Shown: positions 19,742 to 29,994 of the stretch, piece by piece
How the letters are laid out: each line of letters opens with the position of its first letter
Position numbering within the stretch: position 1 is the stretch's first letter
Assembly (NCBI GenBank): GCA_905221605.1
Contig: CAJNDS010002668.1
Location: 861,501 to 925,500 of the forward strand
Origin: Symbiodinium natans
Taxonomy: Eukaryota > Sar > Dinophyceae > Suessiales > Symbiodiniaceae
Length of the DNA stretch: 64,000 nucleotides
Direction: 5' to 3'
Translations under genes and position numbers: made by a program
Notes under the pieces: generated by a model
What the model was told of the DNA's origin: nothing
The model's input: the letters and a program-made list of their open reading frames with translations, nothing else
Databases searched by the model: none

Positions 19742-19822
19742 TTTCTTAATGTTATGGGATTCTTTGGGCGGGTGCGTTTTTTTTTCCTAAGCCTGGAGCC
19801 CCGTAATGACTATGAATGCTAG
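19742..19822 (+). repeat. Conserved 3' flank of minisatellite cassettes, copy 2
   Basis: TGGGATTCTTTGGGCGGGTG with TTTCTTAATGTTA before it and TGACTATGAATGCTAG after it, matching 6606-6680 in order and spacing. Confidence 0.75.
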
Positions 19823-19835
19823 AACAGTGACCCTC

Positions 19836-20212
19836 CCTAAACCCTAAACCCTAAACCCTGAACCCTAAACCCTAAACCCTAAACCCTAAACCCTAAACCC
19901 TATTAGGGTTTAGGGTTTAGGGTTTAGGGTTTAGGGTTTAGGGTTTAGGCTAAACCCTAAACCCTAAACCCTAAACCCTAAACCCTAAACCCTAAACCCT
20001 AAACCCTAAACCCTAAACCCTAAACCCTAAACCCTAAACCCTAAACCCTAAACCCTAAACCATAAACCATAAACCCTAAACCCTAAACCCTAAACCCTAA
20101 ACCCTAAACCCTAAACCCTAAACCCTAAACCCTAAACCCTAAACCCTAAACCCTAAACCCTAAACCCTAAACCCTAAACCCTAAACCCTAAACCCTAAAC
20201 CCTAAACCCAAA
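19836..20212. repeat. CCCTAAA array with an internal inverted TTTAGGG block
   Basis: CCCTAAA to about 19902, TTTAGGG at about 19904-19949, then CCCTAAA to 20212. The first junction reads AAACCCTATTAGGGTTT, the second TTTAGGCTAAACCC. Confidence 0.95.
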
Positions 20213-20340
20213 CCCCAACACCCAAAGGCCTTAGCTGCAACCTTACATCGGCTTGTGGGACATCCTCACAAGCTGGAAGAATCGCAGCCCGAAGCCCCCT
20301 AAGCCCCGAAGCCGCTAAGCCCCTAAGCCCCCAAGCCCCT

Positions 20341-20425
20341 AAGCCCCTGAACCCTAAACCCTAAACCCTAAACGCTAAACCCTAAACCCTAAACCCCAAA
20401 CCCTAAACCCTAAACCCTGAACCCG
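20341..20425 (-). repeat. CCCTAAA tract
   Basis: Preceded by CCCCTAAGCCCC-type degenerate repeat (20295-20340). Confidence 0.85.
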
Positions 20426-20426
20426 A

Positions 20427-20493
20427 GTGCCCTTTGAGGTGACAGAGCTGCTGAAGCAGCGAGCAGACGTCCCGTGCTTGGCGGGCTTGGCAG
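20427..20493 (+). CDS. Exon-like island
   Basis: Reads VPFEVTELLKQRADVPCLAG..., GC3 about 77%, ending TTGGCAG|GTCGGA. The frame also continues past the donor to 20520. Flanked by CCCTAAA on both sides. Confidence 0.4.
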
Positions 20494-20520
20494 GTCGGAG
20501 GGCTACAGGAGCATGCGGGA

Positions 20521-20627
20521 CCCTAAACCCTAAACCCTAAACCCGAAACCCTAAACCCTAAACCCTCAACCCTAAACCCTAAACCCTAAACCCTAAACCC
20601 TAAACCCTAAACCCTAAACCCTAAACC
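20521..20627 (-). repeat. CCCTAAA array
   Basis: Near-perfect with one CCCGAAA and one CCCTCAA unit. Confidence 0.95.
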
Positions 20628-21095
20628 GTGGCGTTCTTGAAGGTTTGCAGGCTACGGAACAGCAACGAATACAAAGCAAACACAATCGTCAATGTAAAGC
20701 GGGCACTCGACGAAATACGAGATTACACAACTCCAGGAAAACAGGGAGCAACATGACTGGCCAGAAATGAATGCAAACGGACGACGGCTAGAAAACAAGT
20801 AGGTAAGAGAAACAGGAAGCAAACGAACACACGTGCTTCAATCAGTATGCTCGCGTTGTTTATGCTTTCAGTACGGCTTGTCACAAGAACGCTCCCGCAT
20901 CAAACTTCATAAGCTCGGGTGGAATTGGCTGAGATCCCTAAACCCTAAATCCTAAACCCTAAACCCTAAACCCTATACCCGAAACCTTATACCACCCTGA
21001 GCCCCAACCTTCCATCATGCTTCTCAAGCCTCGGTGCCTCTAAGCCTCTGCACTCGCCGAAGATACAGGGCAGAGGCCAGCCTGGCCACGCAACT
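20628..21095. other. Unique sequence with two acceptor-like sites
   Basis: GGTTTGCAG near 20650 and TTATGCTTTCAG near 20873 each precede open stretches. The second reads YGLSQERSRIKLHKLGWNW.... A short CCCTAAA tract lies at 20935-20990. Not assigned. Confidence 0.35.
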
Positions 21096-21097
21096 AC

Positions 21098-21225
21098 GGG
21101 TTTAGGGGTTTAGGGGTTTAGGGGTTTAGGGGTTTAGGGGTTTAGGGGTTTAAGGGTTTAGGGGTTTAGGGGTTTAGGCTTTAGGGTTTAGGGTTAGGGG
21201 TCGAGGGGGTTAGGGGTTTAGGGCA
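21098..21225 (+). repeat. TTTAGGGG (8-mer) array
   Basis: About ten GGTTTAGG-type 8-bp units instead of the 7-mer, a locally fixed length variant. Confidence 0.9.
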
Positions 21226-21401
21226 AGTATCCGCGACGCGACGAGGAAGAATTGAACGTCAATCATTAGCTTCTTAAACCCCATGCACTCCTTAGCCTTT
21301 CCACCCATGCCAACTTCTGCAGGGCTGGGGGTTCTACAACTCGTCGATGCGTTCCTGCGTTTCTCTCGGAAGCCTGAATCTTCTCTTCGGCGGGGGATCA
21401 T
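21226..21401 (-). CDS. Minus-strand ORF, about 59 aa
   Basis: ATG at 21401; reads MIPRRREDSGFREKRRNAST... then ...GFKKLMIDVQFFLVASRIL and runs into the repeat. Arg-rich N-terminus; no domain. GC3 about 57%. Confidence 0.3.
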
Positions 21402-21469
21402 GGAGGAAGTGTTTGCTAGGAGGTTAGATCAGGTTCCCCTCTGAACCACACTCGACAAGAAAAGGGAAT

Positions 21470-21615
21470 CCTAAACCCTAAGCCCTAAACCCCTGGTCCT
21501 AAACCCCGACTCTAAACCCTAAACCCGAAACCCTAAGCAGTAAACCTTAAACCCCAAACCCCAAGCCCTAAACCCTAAACCCTAAACCCTAAACCCTAAA
21601 CCCTAAGCCCTAAAC
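21470..21615 (-). repeat. CCCTAAA degenerate array
   Basis: CCCTAAA with CCCTAAG, CCCCAAA and CCCGAAA units. Confidence 0.85.
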
Positions 21616-21651
21616 CCCGAAGGCGCAAGTAGCAGATTCCTGGCACCTCAG

Positions 21652-21711
21652 GTCAACTTCCAGGAGGGGAGTCCATACCTCCGATCCCCGCTGCACTTGG
21701 CTGTGCGAGGC
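21652..21711 (+). CDS. Ankyrin-repeat exon fragment
   Basis: After GGCACCTCAG the frame reads VNFQEGSPYLRSPLHLAVRG. The VN....G....SPLHLAV pattern is the ankyrin-repeat consensus (TPLHLA core), here as one isolated repeat between CCCTAAA arrays. A shed or shuffled exon of the ankyrin family, 1.7 kb upstream of the intact ankyrin gene on the same strand. Confidence 0.5.
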
Positions 21712-21744
21712 TTAGGACTCCAAACCCCTGAAAGCAGAACCACC

Positions 21745-21866
21745 CTAAACCCTAAGCCCTAAGCCCTAAGCCCTAAGCCCTAAGCCCTAAACCCTAAACC
21801 CTAAACCCTAAACCCTAAACCCTAAGCCCTAAACCCTAAACCCTAAACCCTAAACCCTAAACCCCC
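21745..21866 (-). repeat. CCCTAAA/CCCTAAG array
   Basis: Starts with a homogeneous CCCTAAG block, then CCCTAAA. Confidence 0.9.
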
Positions 21867-22005
21867 CGAGTGCAGATTCTCAGCTCCACGGTTTCGGCTC
21901 TGCTGAACTTTGCAGCCCCTTGGGGGAAGCTCCGGAGTGCGATGTTCGGATTGAGAGGGTTGAAGACTTGTGCCTTTTTGTGGAAGACATTTAGGTTTGA
22001 GGAAA
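21867..22005 (+). CDS. Exon-like island
   Basis: Open frame reading VQILSSTVSALLNFAAPWGK... to ...TCAFLWKTF. Between CCCTAAA and TTTAGGG tracts. No splice site stands out. Confidence 0.3.
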
Positions 22006-22014
22006 TTTTAGGGT

Positions 22015-22182
22015 TTAGGGTTAGGGTTTAGGGTTTAGGGTTTAGGGTTTAGGGTTCAGGGTTCAGGGTTCAGGGTTCAGGGTTCAGGGTTTAGGGTTTA
22101 GGGTTTAGGGTTTAGGGTTTAGGGTTTAGGGTTTAGGGTTTAGGGTTTAGGGTTTAGGGTTTAGGGTTTAGGGTTTAGGGTG
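22015..22182 (+). repeat. TTTAGGG array with TTCAGGG block
   Basis: A homogeneous TTCAGGG block (22058-22088) sits within TTTAGGG. Confidence 0.95.
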
Positions 22183-22282
22183 CATACGGCACTACAGGGG
22201 GCGCCCAGAAGTGACCAGAGGTGTAGATCCCGCTCCTTCCCCACTAAACCCCCCAAAGTCCCCCAAACCCGAAGTTTTAGGT

Positions 22283-22348
22283 CCTGGGGGTGGTGCAAAG
22301 GTTCGCTTTCTGAACCGCGAACTCGACTTCTACGCTTTGAACACCTGA
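22283..22348 (+). CDS. Terminal exon-like frame
   Basis: Reads PGGGAKVRFLNRELDFYALN... to TGA; 21 codons, GC3 about 62%. No domain recognised. Confidence 0.25.
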   Translation, partial: PGGGAKVRFLNRELDFYALNT

Positions 22349-22462
22349 AGCCCCAAGCCAAAACCCTGAAGCCTCAAAACCCTGCAAACCCTCAAAACCC
22401 TCAAAACCCTCAAAACACTCAAAACCCTCAAAAACCCTCAAAACCCTCAAAACCCTCAACAA

Positions 22463-22558
22463 GAGGAAGCAAGCCCTGAGGTTGAGAACGGGGGCACCGT
22501 GGACGAAGTTGGCCTGCTGCTGCAGGCCTTCGCCCTTCAAAACCTGGAGCACAGGAAA
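22463..22558 (+). CDS. Exon-like island
   Basis: Reads EEASPEVENGGTVDEVGLLL..., acidic then Leu-rich, GC3 about 74%, in a 31-codon stretch that runs into TTTAGGG. Preceded by CCCTCAAAA repeats. Confidence 0.4.
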
Positions 22559-22805
22559 GGGTTTAGGGTTTAGGGTTTAGGGTTTAGGGTTTAGGGTTTA
22601 GGATTTAGGGTTTAGGGTTTAGGGGTTTAGGGTTTTAGGGGTTTAGGTTTTTAGGGTTTTAGGGGTTTAGGGGTTTAGGGGTTTAGGGGTTTAGGGGCTT
22701 AGGGGTTTAGGGGTTTAGGGGTTTGGGGGTTTAGGGGTTTAGGGGTTTAGGGGTTTAGGGGGTTTGGGTTTAGGTTTTAATTCGGGTTTAGCGTTTAGGG
22801 TTTAA
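22559..22805 (+). repeat. TTTAGGG then TTTAGGGG array
   Basis: 7-mer units to about 22620, then 8-mer TTTAGGGG units to about 22760, then degenerate. Confidence 0.95.
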
Positions 22806-23358
22806 CCCTAGAACTGTTTGAGCTCCAAAACACCCCATTTTGTGGAGGCACCTGGGTTAAGGTGGCCTAGGGTTTGGGGCTTGCAGGTTCAGGATGCTAG
22901 GGGCTTAGGGTTTAGGTCTTAGGGTATTGGAGTATGTTTGATTGCCTTGGGTGAACTCATCCAAGCAGCCAACTAAACTTTGTGCCCCTAAACCTTTAGA
23001 CCCCTAAAGCTTAAACTTTAACCCCTTGCACCCTTAAACCATTTCCACCACAAATCTGAGGCTGTGCCGCCAGAACTCCTGCACCTATCCCTACATCTAA
23101 ACCTTCAAACTTGAGAAACTCCGCAGCCCTTAGCAAACATCCCCTAAACCTTAAAACCTGAACTCAAAGTCCTTCACCTTCTGGGTTGCAAAAACCAAAA
23201 CGCCACCAGAGCCAAAGACCGCCGATGCTGCAAGAGTTTTTTTGGGGCACCTAAACGGATCTTCGACATGCTTTTACAGAAGGGCTTTCGGGGTCTTCAG
23301 GGTTTTGTAGTTTAGGTGCTCACATACCCCGGGCCGGCGGCCGCTCCGCTTCGCGGCC
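22806..23358. other. Unique sequence upstream of the ankyrin gene
   Basis: No array longer than a unit or two. May contain the promoter and 5' UTR; no recognisable element. Confidence 0.4.
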
Positions 23359-25308
23359 ATGGCACTGCGAGTCTGGGCGCTTTCGGGTCAGGAGCTGGCG
23401 GCCGTGAACGTTGAGAAGCTGTGGGTAAAGAAGGTGCTGAGCCTGAAGCTGAGCCTGCGTGCCTCTGCCCCAAGTAGCATGAAGGTCGTTTTTTTTAATC
23501 ACAGCTTCCTTGGGTTTCTGCATATGCCTCACCTCATGGCAACTTTGAGTATGACGGGAGGTTTGGGACCTCTCCTTCCCAGAGAGGACCTCCCTTTACG
23601 GCCCTGTTCTGGAATCCCTTTGGCTCTCCTGAGGTAAGCTGCATGGGTTCCCGGTGTGCCTCCAGCGACTTTTACACAATGGCAGTGACTTGGACAATTC
23701 TGCCGGGGTCGAGGGCCTCACGGATGTGCAGTTGGTGCTGCTACCTGTATGCCCGTTGCAGGCAGACATGTCGGTGCAAGCAGCTGCAGACATTGCAGAC
23801 GAGTTTGTTGATTACGGCGCCGCGGGAGGTCACTTAGAGACCCTACGCTTGCTCTTGGAGGCAGGTGTTGACAAGGATATCGTCGATGGCAGCGGGTGCA
23901 CTGCACTTCTCTGTGCCTCTGACAGCGGAAGTGCCGAGACAGTGCGCTTGCTGTTGAATGCAAAGGCCGACAAGAGCCTCAAAGACTGCGATGGCTGCAC
24001 GGCACTGGTTCGTGCCTCAGGCAAGGGCCATCTTGAAGTTGTCCGGATGCTCTTGGAATCCGGAGACATGGATGCTTCCATCGACCGCTGCAAGGCCCTG
24101 ATACATGCATCCCGGGAGGGCCACGTCGCGATTGTACGCCTGCTGCTGTCGTGCACGGAGGGCGGCGGCTCCGATTGCTATCATTATGCTGGCGCCACCG
24201 CTCTTTCTTGCGCATCTGACCATGGCCATGTTGAGGTTGTACAGTTGCTGTTGGAAAACGGGGTTGATATGGACCTTACTGATGACGACTGGTACGCAGG
24301 ATGGGATGGCTACACCGCTCTGATTTGCGCATCAGAGCGAGGCCTTGTCGAGATCAGCGAGATCCTGCTGCGGGCACGTGCTGGCACAGATGTTGTCAAC
24401 CACTATGGGCGCACAGCCCTCATGTGCGCTTCTGCACGTGGTCATGCCGACAATGTACGATTGCTGTTGCAAGCTGGTGCTGACAAGAATGTCCTGGACT
24501 GTAATGGTGACACTGCCCTGATGTGTGCATCTGAAGAGGGCCATCTTGAGATCGCGAGTTTGCTCTTGGAAGCTGGCGCGAACACAGAGGTTCGAAACCA
24601 CAGCGACCAGACGGCCCTTGTGTGTGCATCGGATAACGGCCATGCCGAGACGGTCCGGCTGCTTCTGGAAGCTCGTGCTGACATGAACGCTGTGTCGCAG
24701 GGTTTCTGTGGTGGAACTGCCCTGATTCGTGCATCTACCAGAGGCCATGTTGAGATCGCCCGCATGCTGCTCGACGCCGGCGCGGACAAGGACCCCGTCT
24801 GGCACTTCAGAGACTACAACAACGCGCCCCTCTCATGCGCAGCCTGCGAAGGCCATGTGGAGATCCTGCGCCTGCTCCTGGAGGCCAAGGCCGACAAGGA
24901 CAGCGTGGATCGTGATGGCGAGACCGCGCTCCTCGGCGCTGCGAGAAGAGGGCACGCAGAGATTGTCCGCCTGTTGCTGGAGTCGGGAGCCGATCAGAGC
25001 ATCGCTGACAGTGACGGAAGCACAGCACTCACCTGGGCATCTCGCAGTGACCACGTGGAGGTCGTGCGTTTGCTGGAGTCTGAAACGGAGCACAGTAGTC
25101 AGTAGTCCGACCACCCAGCCACCCACCCACCCACCCACCCACCCAATCTCTCTCTCTCTCTCTTAGCCGCCTCTAAGCCCATAAGAGCCGCCTAGCGCTT
25201 TCCCTGGTCTGATATCCGCAGGCTGCGGCAAACGTCAACGCCGTCATGGCCCACGGGAAAACGCCGCTTCACGTGGCGATACAGCAGTGCCCCGTCGTCG
25301 TGCTCTGA
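23359..25308 (+). CDS. Ubiquitin-like / ankyrin-repeat protein, three exons
   Basis: Predicted 545 aa. Exon 1 (23359-23466) starts MALRVWALSGQELAAVNVEK, the first half of a ubiquitin-like fold. Exon 2 (23639-25081) continues LHGFPVCLQRLLHNGSDLDN...VQLVLLP, then about 13 ankyrin repeats of the TALxCAS..GHxEVVRLLLEAGAD type. Exon 3 (25222-25308) adds a last repeat, NAVMAHGKTPLHVAIQQ, and TGA. Intron 1 (172 nt) would be GC-AG and intron 2 (140 nt) GA-AG with a CT-rich tract before the acceptor; both keep phase 0 and restore family spacing. Without intron 2 the frame stops at TAG 25103. Ankyrin arrays bind proteins; the partner is unknown. Repeats are certain; intron positions are inference. Confidence 0.8.
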
Positions 25309-26203
25309 GGGTGGTTGCCAATCAGGATCGAAGTAGATGTTGGCAGACCCTAAGCCTACAGCAAACCATGAGCTCGGTAGACTGCGCACCGAACCCACCC
25401 TGCCCCATCAGAAGCAAACAATAACGCAAGGCAGTGCAGAAGGCTTGACGCCTCACTTGCGCTACCGATTTAATGTCCGAACCGCAAGACCTTCACCCTA
25501 AACACTCAACCCCAAACCCCAAACCCTAAACCCAAAACACTCAACCCTAAACCCCATTCCCATTCCCAAAGCCCTAAGCCCTAAAGAACGGCCTGAGCTC
25601 CACCATTGCCTTCCAGGCGTCGAGAGTTAGGACTTCGTACTTCAGTAATCCAGGTACAGTTTTAAAGGTTTTGTTAGGTTTAGGTTTTAGTTTAGGGCTA
25701 AAGGGTTTGGGGGCTTGAGGGTTTTGGAGGGCTTTTGGGCGTTTAGGCAGCTTGGGGCAAGGGGTTTGGGCAGTTTGGGGTTCAAGGGTTGAAGGGTTGA
25801 AGGGTTTGGGGTTTCAGGAAGGGTTTCAGAGCCTTACTCGGGGAGTGCTAGGGGGCTTCAAGGGTTTTTGGGTTGTAGGGCTTGTGGGTTGTTGGGCGAA
25901 AGGGTTGCGGGCGCGGAGAGTGCTTTTGGGATTTACGGGTTTTAGGGGTGGGAGTCCCCTAGAGTTAAGTAGCTACGTTATAAAAAGGGTTTAGGGGTTA
26001 GAGTTAGGGTTTGGGGTTTCGGGTCGAGGTTTGGGGCTACTCCCGGCCCCCCTCGCCCCTGGGTACATTGGGAAAGGTACCGAAAAATTCCGACCGTCGC
26101 CATTGGCATGCTGCCTCTCGTCGGGATGCAATTGATTGGGTTCAGGGTTTCAGGGCTTCAGGGGTTTCGGTGGTTCAGGGCTTCATGCGCATAACCCTTG
26201 CAG
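25309..26203. other. Unique sequence with degenerate repeat
   Basis: C-rich degenerate repeat at 25495-25585 and G-rich degenerate repeat at 25660-26030 (GGGTTT, GGGTTG, GGGTTC). No gene supported. Confidence 0.4.
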
Positions 26204-26376
26204 ACTGTTCGTGTGCCCCGAAGAAGGTGAACATTGCTCCCGTGTACTTGAGTGGTGAATCAGAGATTGAGGCTGGCAAGAGATTCAAGGCAAGACATTC
26301 AATGCATTACATGACTGGAATGACTGTCCACGTCTCAACTGTATGGGCAGAGAATGTGGTTAAATCAAATCCTTGA
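26204..26376 (+). CDS. Terminal exon-like frame, 57 codons
   Basis: After ACCCTTGCAG the frame reads CSCAPKKVNIAPVYLSGESE... to ...VWAENVVKSNP and TGA. Length and clean left edge favour a real terminal exon, though GC3 is not high. No domain recognised. Confidence 0.4.
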
Positions 26377-26607
26377 CCGTAAACCCTAGCCCTAAACCCT
26401 AAACCCCAATTGAGGGCCGGATGGAGGTGGGACACCTGATCAGCAAACGGAGCTTCGAGGTTTTGGGGGGGTTGAGGGTTTAGGCTTTAGGGTTTTGGGT
26501 GTAACATTGTTCGGGTGGGTAGAGTAGGCCCTTATTCCCTTCTTTGGGGTTAGGTTCGCCCCTGAATACCAGAAAGGGTTCCCTTTTGAGGCTTACTTTT
26601 GGGTAAA

Positions 26608-26815
26608 CCCTAAACCCTAAACCCTAAACCCTAAACCCTAAACCCTAAACCCTAAACCCTAAAACCCTAAAACCCTAAAACCCTAAAACCCTAAAACCCT
26701 AAACCCTAAACCCTAAACCCTAAACCCTAAACCCTAAACCCTAAACCCTAAACCCTAAACCCTAAACCCTACACCCCACACCCCAAACCCTAAACCCTAA
26801 ACCCTGATCCGCCTA
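26608..26815 (-). repeat. CCCTAAA array with CCCTAAAA block
   Basis: Contains five successive CCCTAAAA 8-mers (about 26657-26700) within 7-mer repeat. Confidence 0.95.
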
Positions 26816-27101
26816 GGCTCTGCAGCAAAGCTAACACAGAAGCCACAGACTCCAGGCCAGCGAGTCGTTGCACGCAGGTTGAGGAGGTTGTGAAGTGAAG
26901 GCTTCTTAGGGGGTTTTACTACTTCTACGGGGTTGCCTGCCATTTTTTTGGGGAGTAAGGTTTTTTAGGTTTACTAGTGAAAGGTTTCATTTTGAGTTTT
27001 TAGGTCTTTTTCAGTGGTTTGGTAGTTGGTTAGGCTCGTGGAGCCTCTGGGATCTTCAGTTGGAGGAGTTGGAGGGTTTTGGCGGACCTCGCAGGGCTGC
27101 A
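26816..27101. other. Unique sequence
   Basis: A plus frame from about 26819 (LCSKANTEATDSRPASRCTQ... to TGA at 26897) is exon-like but unsupported otherwise. Confidence 0.3.
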
Positions 27102-27440
27102 TATATATATATATACATAAATATATATATATATATATATATATTTATACATATACATATACATATGAATATATATATATATATATACACATATCTATAC
27201 ACCTACATCGATATGTGCTTGCTCAATGCATAATTTTCATGCATATATAGAAAAATGTATGTATGTATAGATGTATTTTTACATAACAAGCAAGTACAAG
27301 GTTAAATACAAATAGAATTAGAAATAAGCAAACAGCTATACACACATGTATATACATTCATACATACATACATACATACATACATACATACATGCGCACA
27401 TACATACATACATATATATATGTATATATGTAGGCTAACA
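27102..27440. repeat. AT and CATA microsatellites
   Basis: (TA)n at 27102-27200 and (CATA)n at about 27350-27425. Confidence 0.9.
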
Positions 27441-28800
27441 CCACCACCACCCCCCCCCCCCCCCCCCTAAAGGACCTTCCTTTTTCCGCATTTCTTGATT
27501 AACATTTGCAACAGCAAAAAACGGCAGAGCCGGCTCGAAAAGTCCCAAATCTTTGACAGCCAGCCAAGACGGAGGACCATAGTTTCTTGGGATTTCGGGT
27601 TTTCGGTTTTGGAGCCGGCTCTAGTTTGGTAACCCTGATGTGTTGTTTATATGTGTGTGTGTGTGTTTTTTTGTTTTTTGGGTGGGGGGGGGGGTCGAGC
27701 CTGCTCGACAAACCTCGCGTTTTGTTGACGAACAAACTGAAATTTCATTTAGCCGGTACAAACAGACATATCTAATTTACTTAGTACGCTTTATATGTTT
27801 AGTTTGATTCGTCTGAGTCATCTTATTCATGCAGCTATTACCCCTATATAATTCATCCGACTAGTATACATATTAAAATGTCATGAATGTATTTGCAACG
27901 AGCAATAGCAATAGTAGCACTAATCGAAGTCAATTCTAACGGAACTAGTGAAACCAATGCCATTGAGATAAAGAGTGTACACAACATAATTAGCGAAACT
28001 ACTACATCCAAAATCATGGAGTATGAGCAGCCTACCTTGAGAATGGTCTAAGAACAGAACTAACAAAGTTACTGTAGTTTCAAAATGTTGCTATTTATGT
28101 TATTTCGTATAGCTAATACCGAGAATGCAAGTAGTATACCTCATATGGCAAGTAATCGGTCAAACATGATTCATCGGCTTCATGCACCGACTACATTTGT
28201 TGTTGCTACTACAACGAATATAGTGGTGCTTACCTGGCACATAAGATATAACTGACATGCTTGACATAAATCATACAGTTGGAAGAGTTCATATATTCAA
28301 GATAGTTAATCTCATGAATCAAAAGTATGACAATATAGCCACCGCAATCAGTGACATTCGTAAAAGGCATTGTGCTCATAATATATATATATATGTTCAG
28401 TATATGCAGTATGATCACTACATTCAATATTCATCTTATTCACTATGCACGATTAATTATTATCATTTTCATCCTTGTCTTCAGTAGTTCCATCAAGTAT
28501 AGTCAGTATACCCGTTGTATATCCGTTGTTTTATCCATCACATTCGTTGCGTTTGTTGTATTCGATATATGAGTTGCATTCAATGAACCTTGTGTGTTGG
28601 GAATATCAGTTATACTCACTATTTGACGAGGGTACTTTTACTATTGATAGTCAGTTCATCAACTGGTTTTTCTTTTATGTTCCCGAGAATCCAAGACAAC
28701 ATGTCAGGCTCTGCGCTTGTTATGGGGGGAGGGGAAATCCCAGTCAACATATTGAAAATCCATAACCTGAAAATAGCTCACATGTGTTTATAGATACTGC
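27441..28800. other. AT-rich island without telomere-type repeat
   Basis: About 1.3 kb after a C run (27450-27467), markedly richer in A+T than the rest and the longest stretch with no TTTAGGG/CCCTAAA. Short open frames exist on both strands but look like decayed low-complexity DNA. No gene recognised. Confidence 0.5.
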
Positions 28801-29040
28801 AACACACACACACATATATATATATATACATATATATCTATATGTATATTTATGTACATATGCACATATATACATATGCATATGTATACATTTGTATGTA
28901 TATATCTATACACACATACATGCATGCATGCATACATACATACATACATGCATGCATACATACATACATACATACACATATATATATGTGTATATATATA
29001 TATATTATTCTACATATATATATATATATGTATATTCACA
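28801..29040. repeat. (CA)/(TA)/(CATG) microsatellites
   Basis: CACACA, TATATA, CATGCATG and CATACATA runs forming the right edge of the AT-rich island. Confidence 0.9.
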
Positions 29041-29863
29041 TTGCGATGGCAGGGCTGAGGGTTTAGGACCGGCGGAGCTTCTTCGGCCTTTAGGGCTTAG
29101 GGCCAAGTGCTGCTGGGCTTATTGCTGGCAAACCTTGACCCTTGAAAGCCTGGAACCTACTGTATATCTAGCCAGGCCCGGGGTTTAGGGTTCAGGGTTC
29201 AGGGTTCAGGGTCGGGTTTAAACCCAATCTGATGTGTGTCACGTTGATGGGAGATGCCCCCCTTCCACCCCGGCCAACCCCGAAAACCCCCAAAACCCCC
29301 CCTGAGCCCCCGAAACCCCCCCAAAACCCCCCCTAAGCCCCCGAAACCCCCCAAAGCCCCCTAAGCACCCTAATCCCCCAAGACACACCCGAAGACTGTC
29401 AAGCCCATGGGTGCGACAACCAAAGAAGGCTGTAGAGTTGAGGGTTTAGGGTTTTAGGCTTAAGGGTTTAGGGAACACCCGCGTGAACTGGCAGCTCGCG
29501 AACGCCCATGGACCTGATCAAGCAAGTCTTTGGCCAGCCATCTGCTCGGATTGCGCGGGAGTCGTTTGTTAGGGATCTTCGGTCTTCGGGGGTTTTAGGG
29601 ATCTTCGGTCTGAGGGGTTTGGGGGTTTAGAGGTTTAGAGGTTTGGGGTTTGGGGGTTGGGGGGTTTAGGCAGGGGAGTTTGGAAATGTGAGGGATTTTG
29701 GGGTCGAGGGTTTTCTGGGCTTGAGCTTGGGGCGTGGATTCAAGGTTTTGGCTTAGAATAACTGCGGCAAGAGCTCTTGACCCTTGAATCCCTCGTCCCA
29801 AGCCCGAAGCCCAAAATGCTTACAAAGCCTCAGCCCTTCTAAACCCCCAAATCCCTAAGTCCC
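29041..29863. other. Unique and degenerate G/C-rich repeat
   Basis: CCCCCGAAACCCCCC-type degenerate repeat at 29265-29370 and GGGTTT-type at 29585-29700. An open frame from ATG 29508 (MDLIKQVFGQPSARIARESF) may be an exon fragment. Confidence 0.35.
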
Positions 29864-29982
29864 TACAGTAAACTCCATGAAAGTTGGAACATGGTCTAAG
29901 GATCATTCGAGCTGGGATTCAATTTAGTATACATTCTGGGGTATGGGGATAAGGAGTTCCCAACTTTTTGGAGTTTACCGTA
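29864..29982. mobile_element. MITE, Tc1/mariner-like
   Basis: 119 bp with 27-bp inverted ends: TACAGTAAACTCC at the left and GGAGTTTACCGTA at the right, extended by AAGTTGG/CCAACTT. The terminal TA and CAGT start are typical of Tc1/mariner elements with TA target duplications. No ORF, so non-autonomous. Confidence 0.65.
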
Positions 29983-29994
29983 AACCCCTAGAAT

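Noticed and set aside
27102-29188. Tyr/Ile-rich frames in AT repeats
   Set aside because: Translations of (TA)n and (CATA)n microsatellites.
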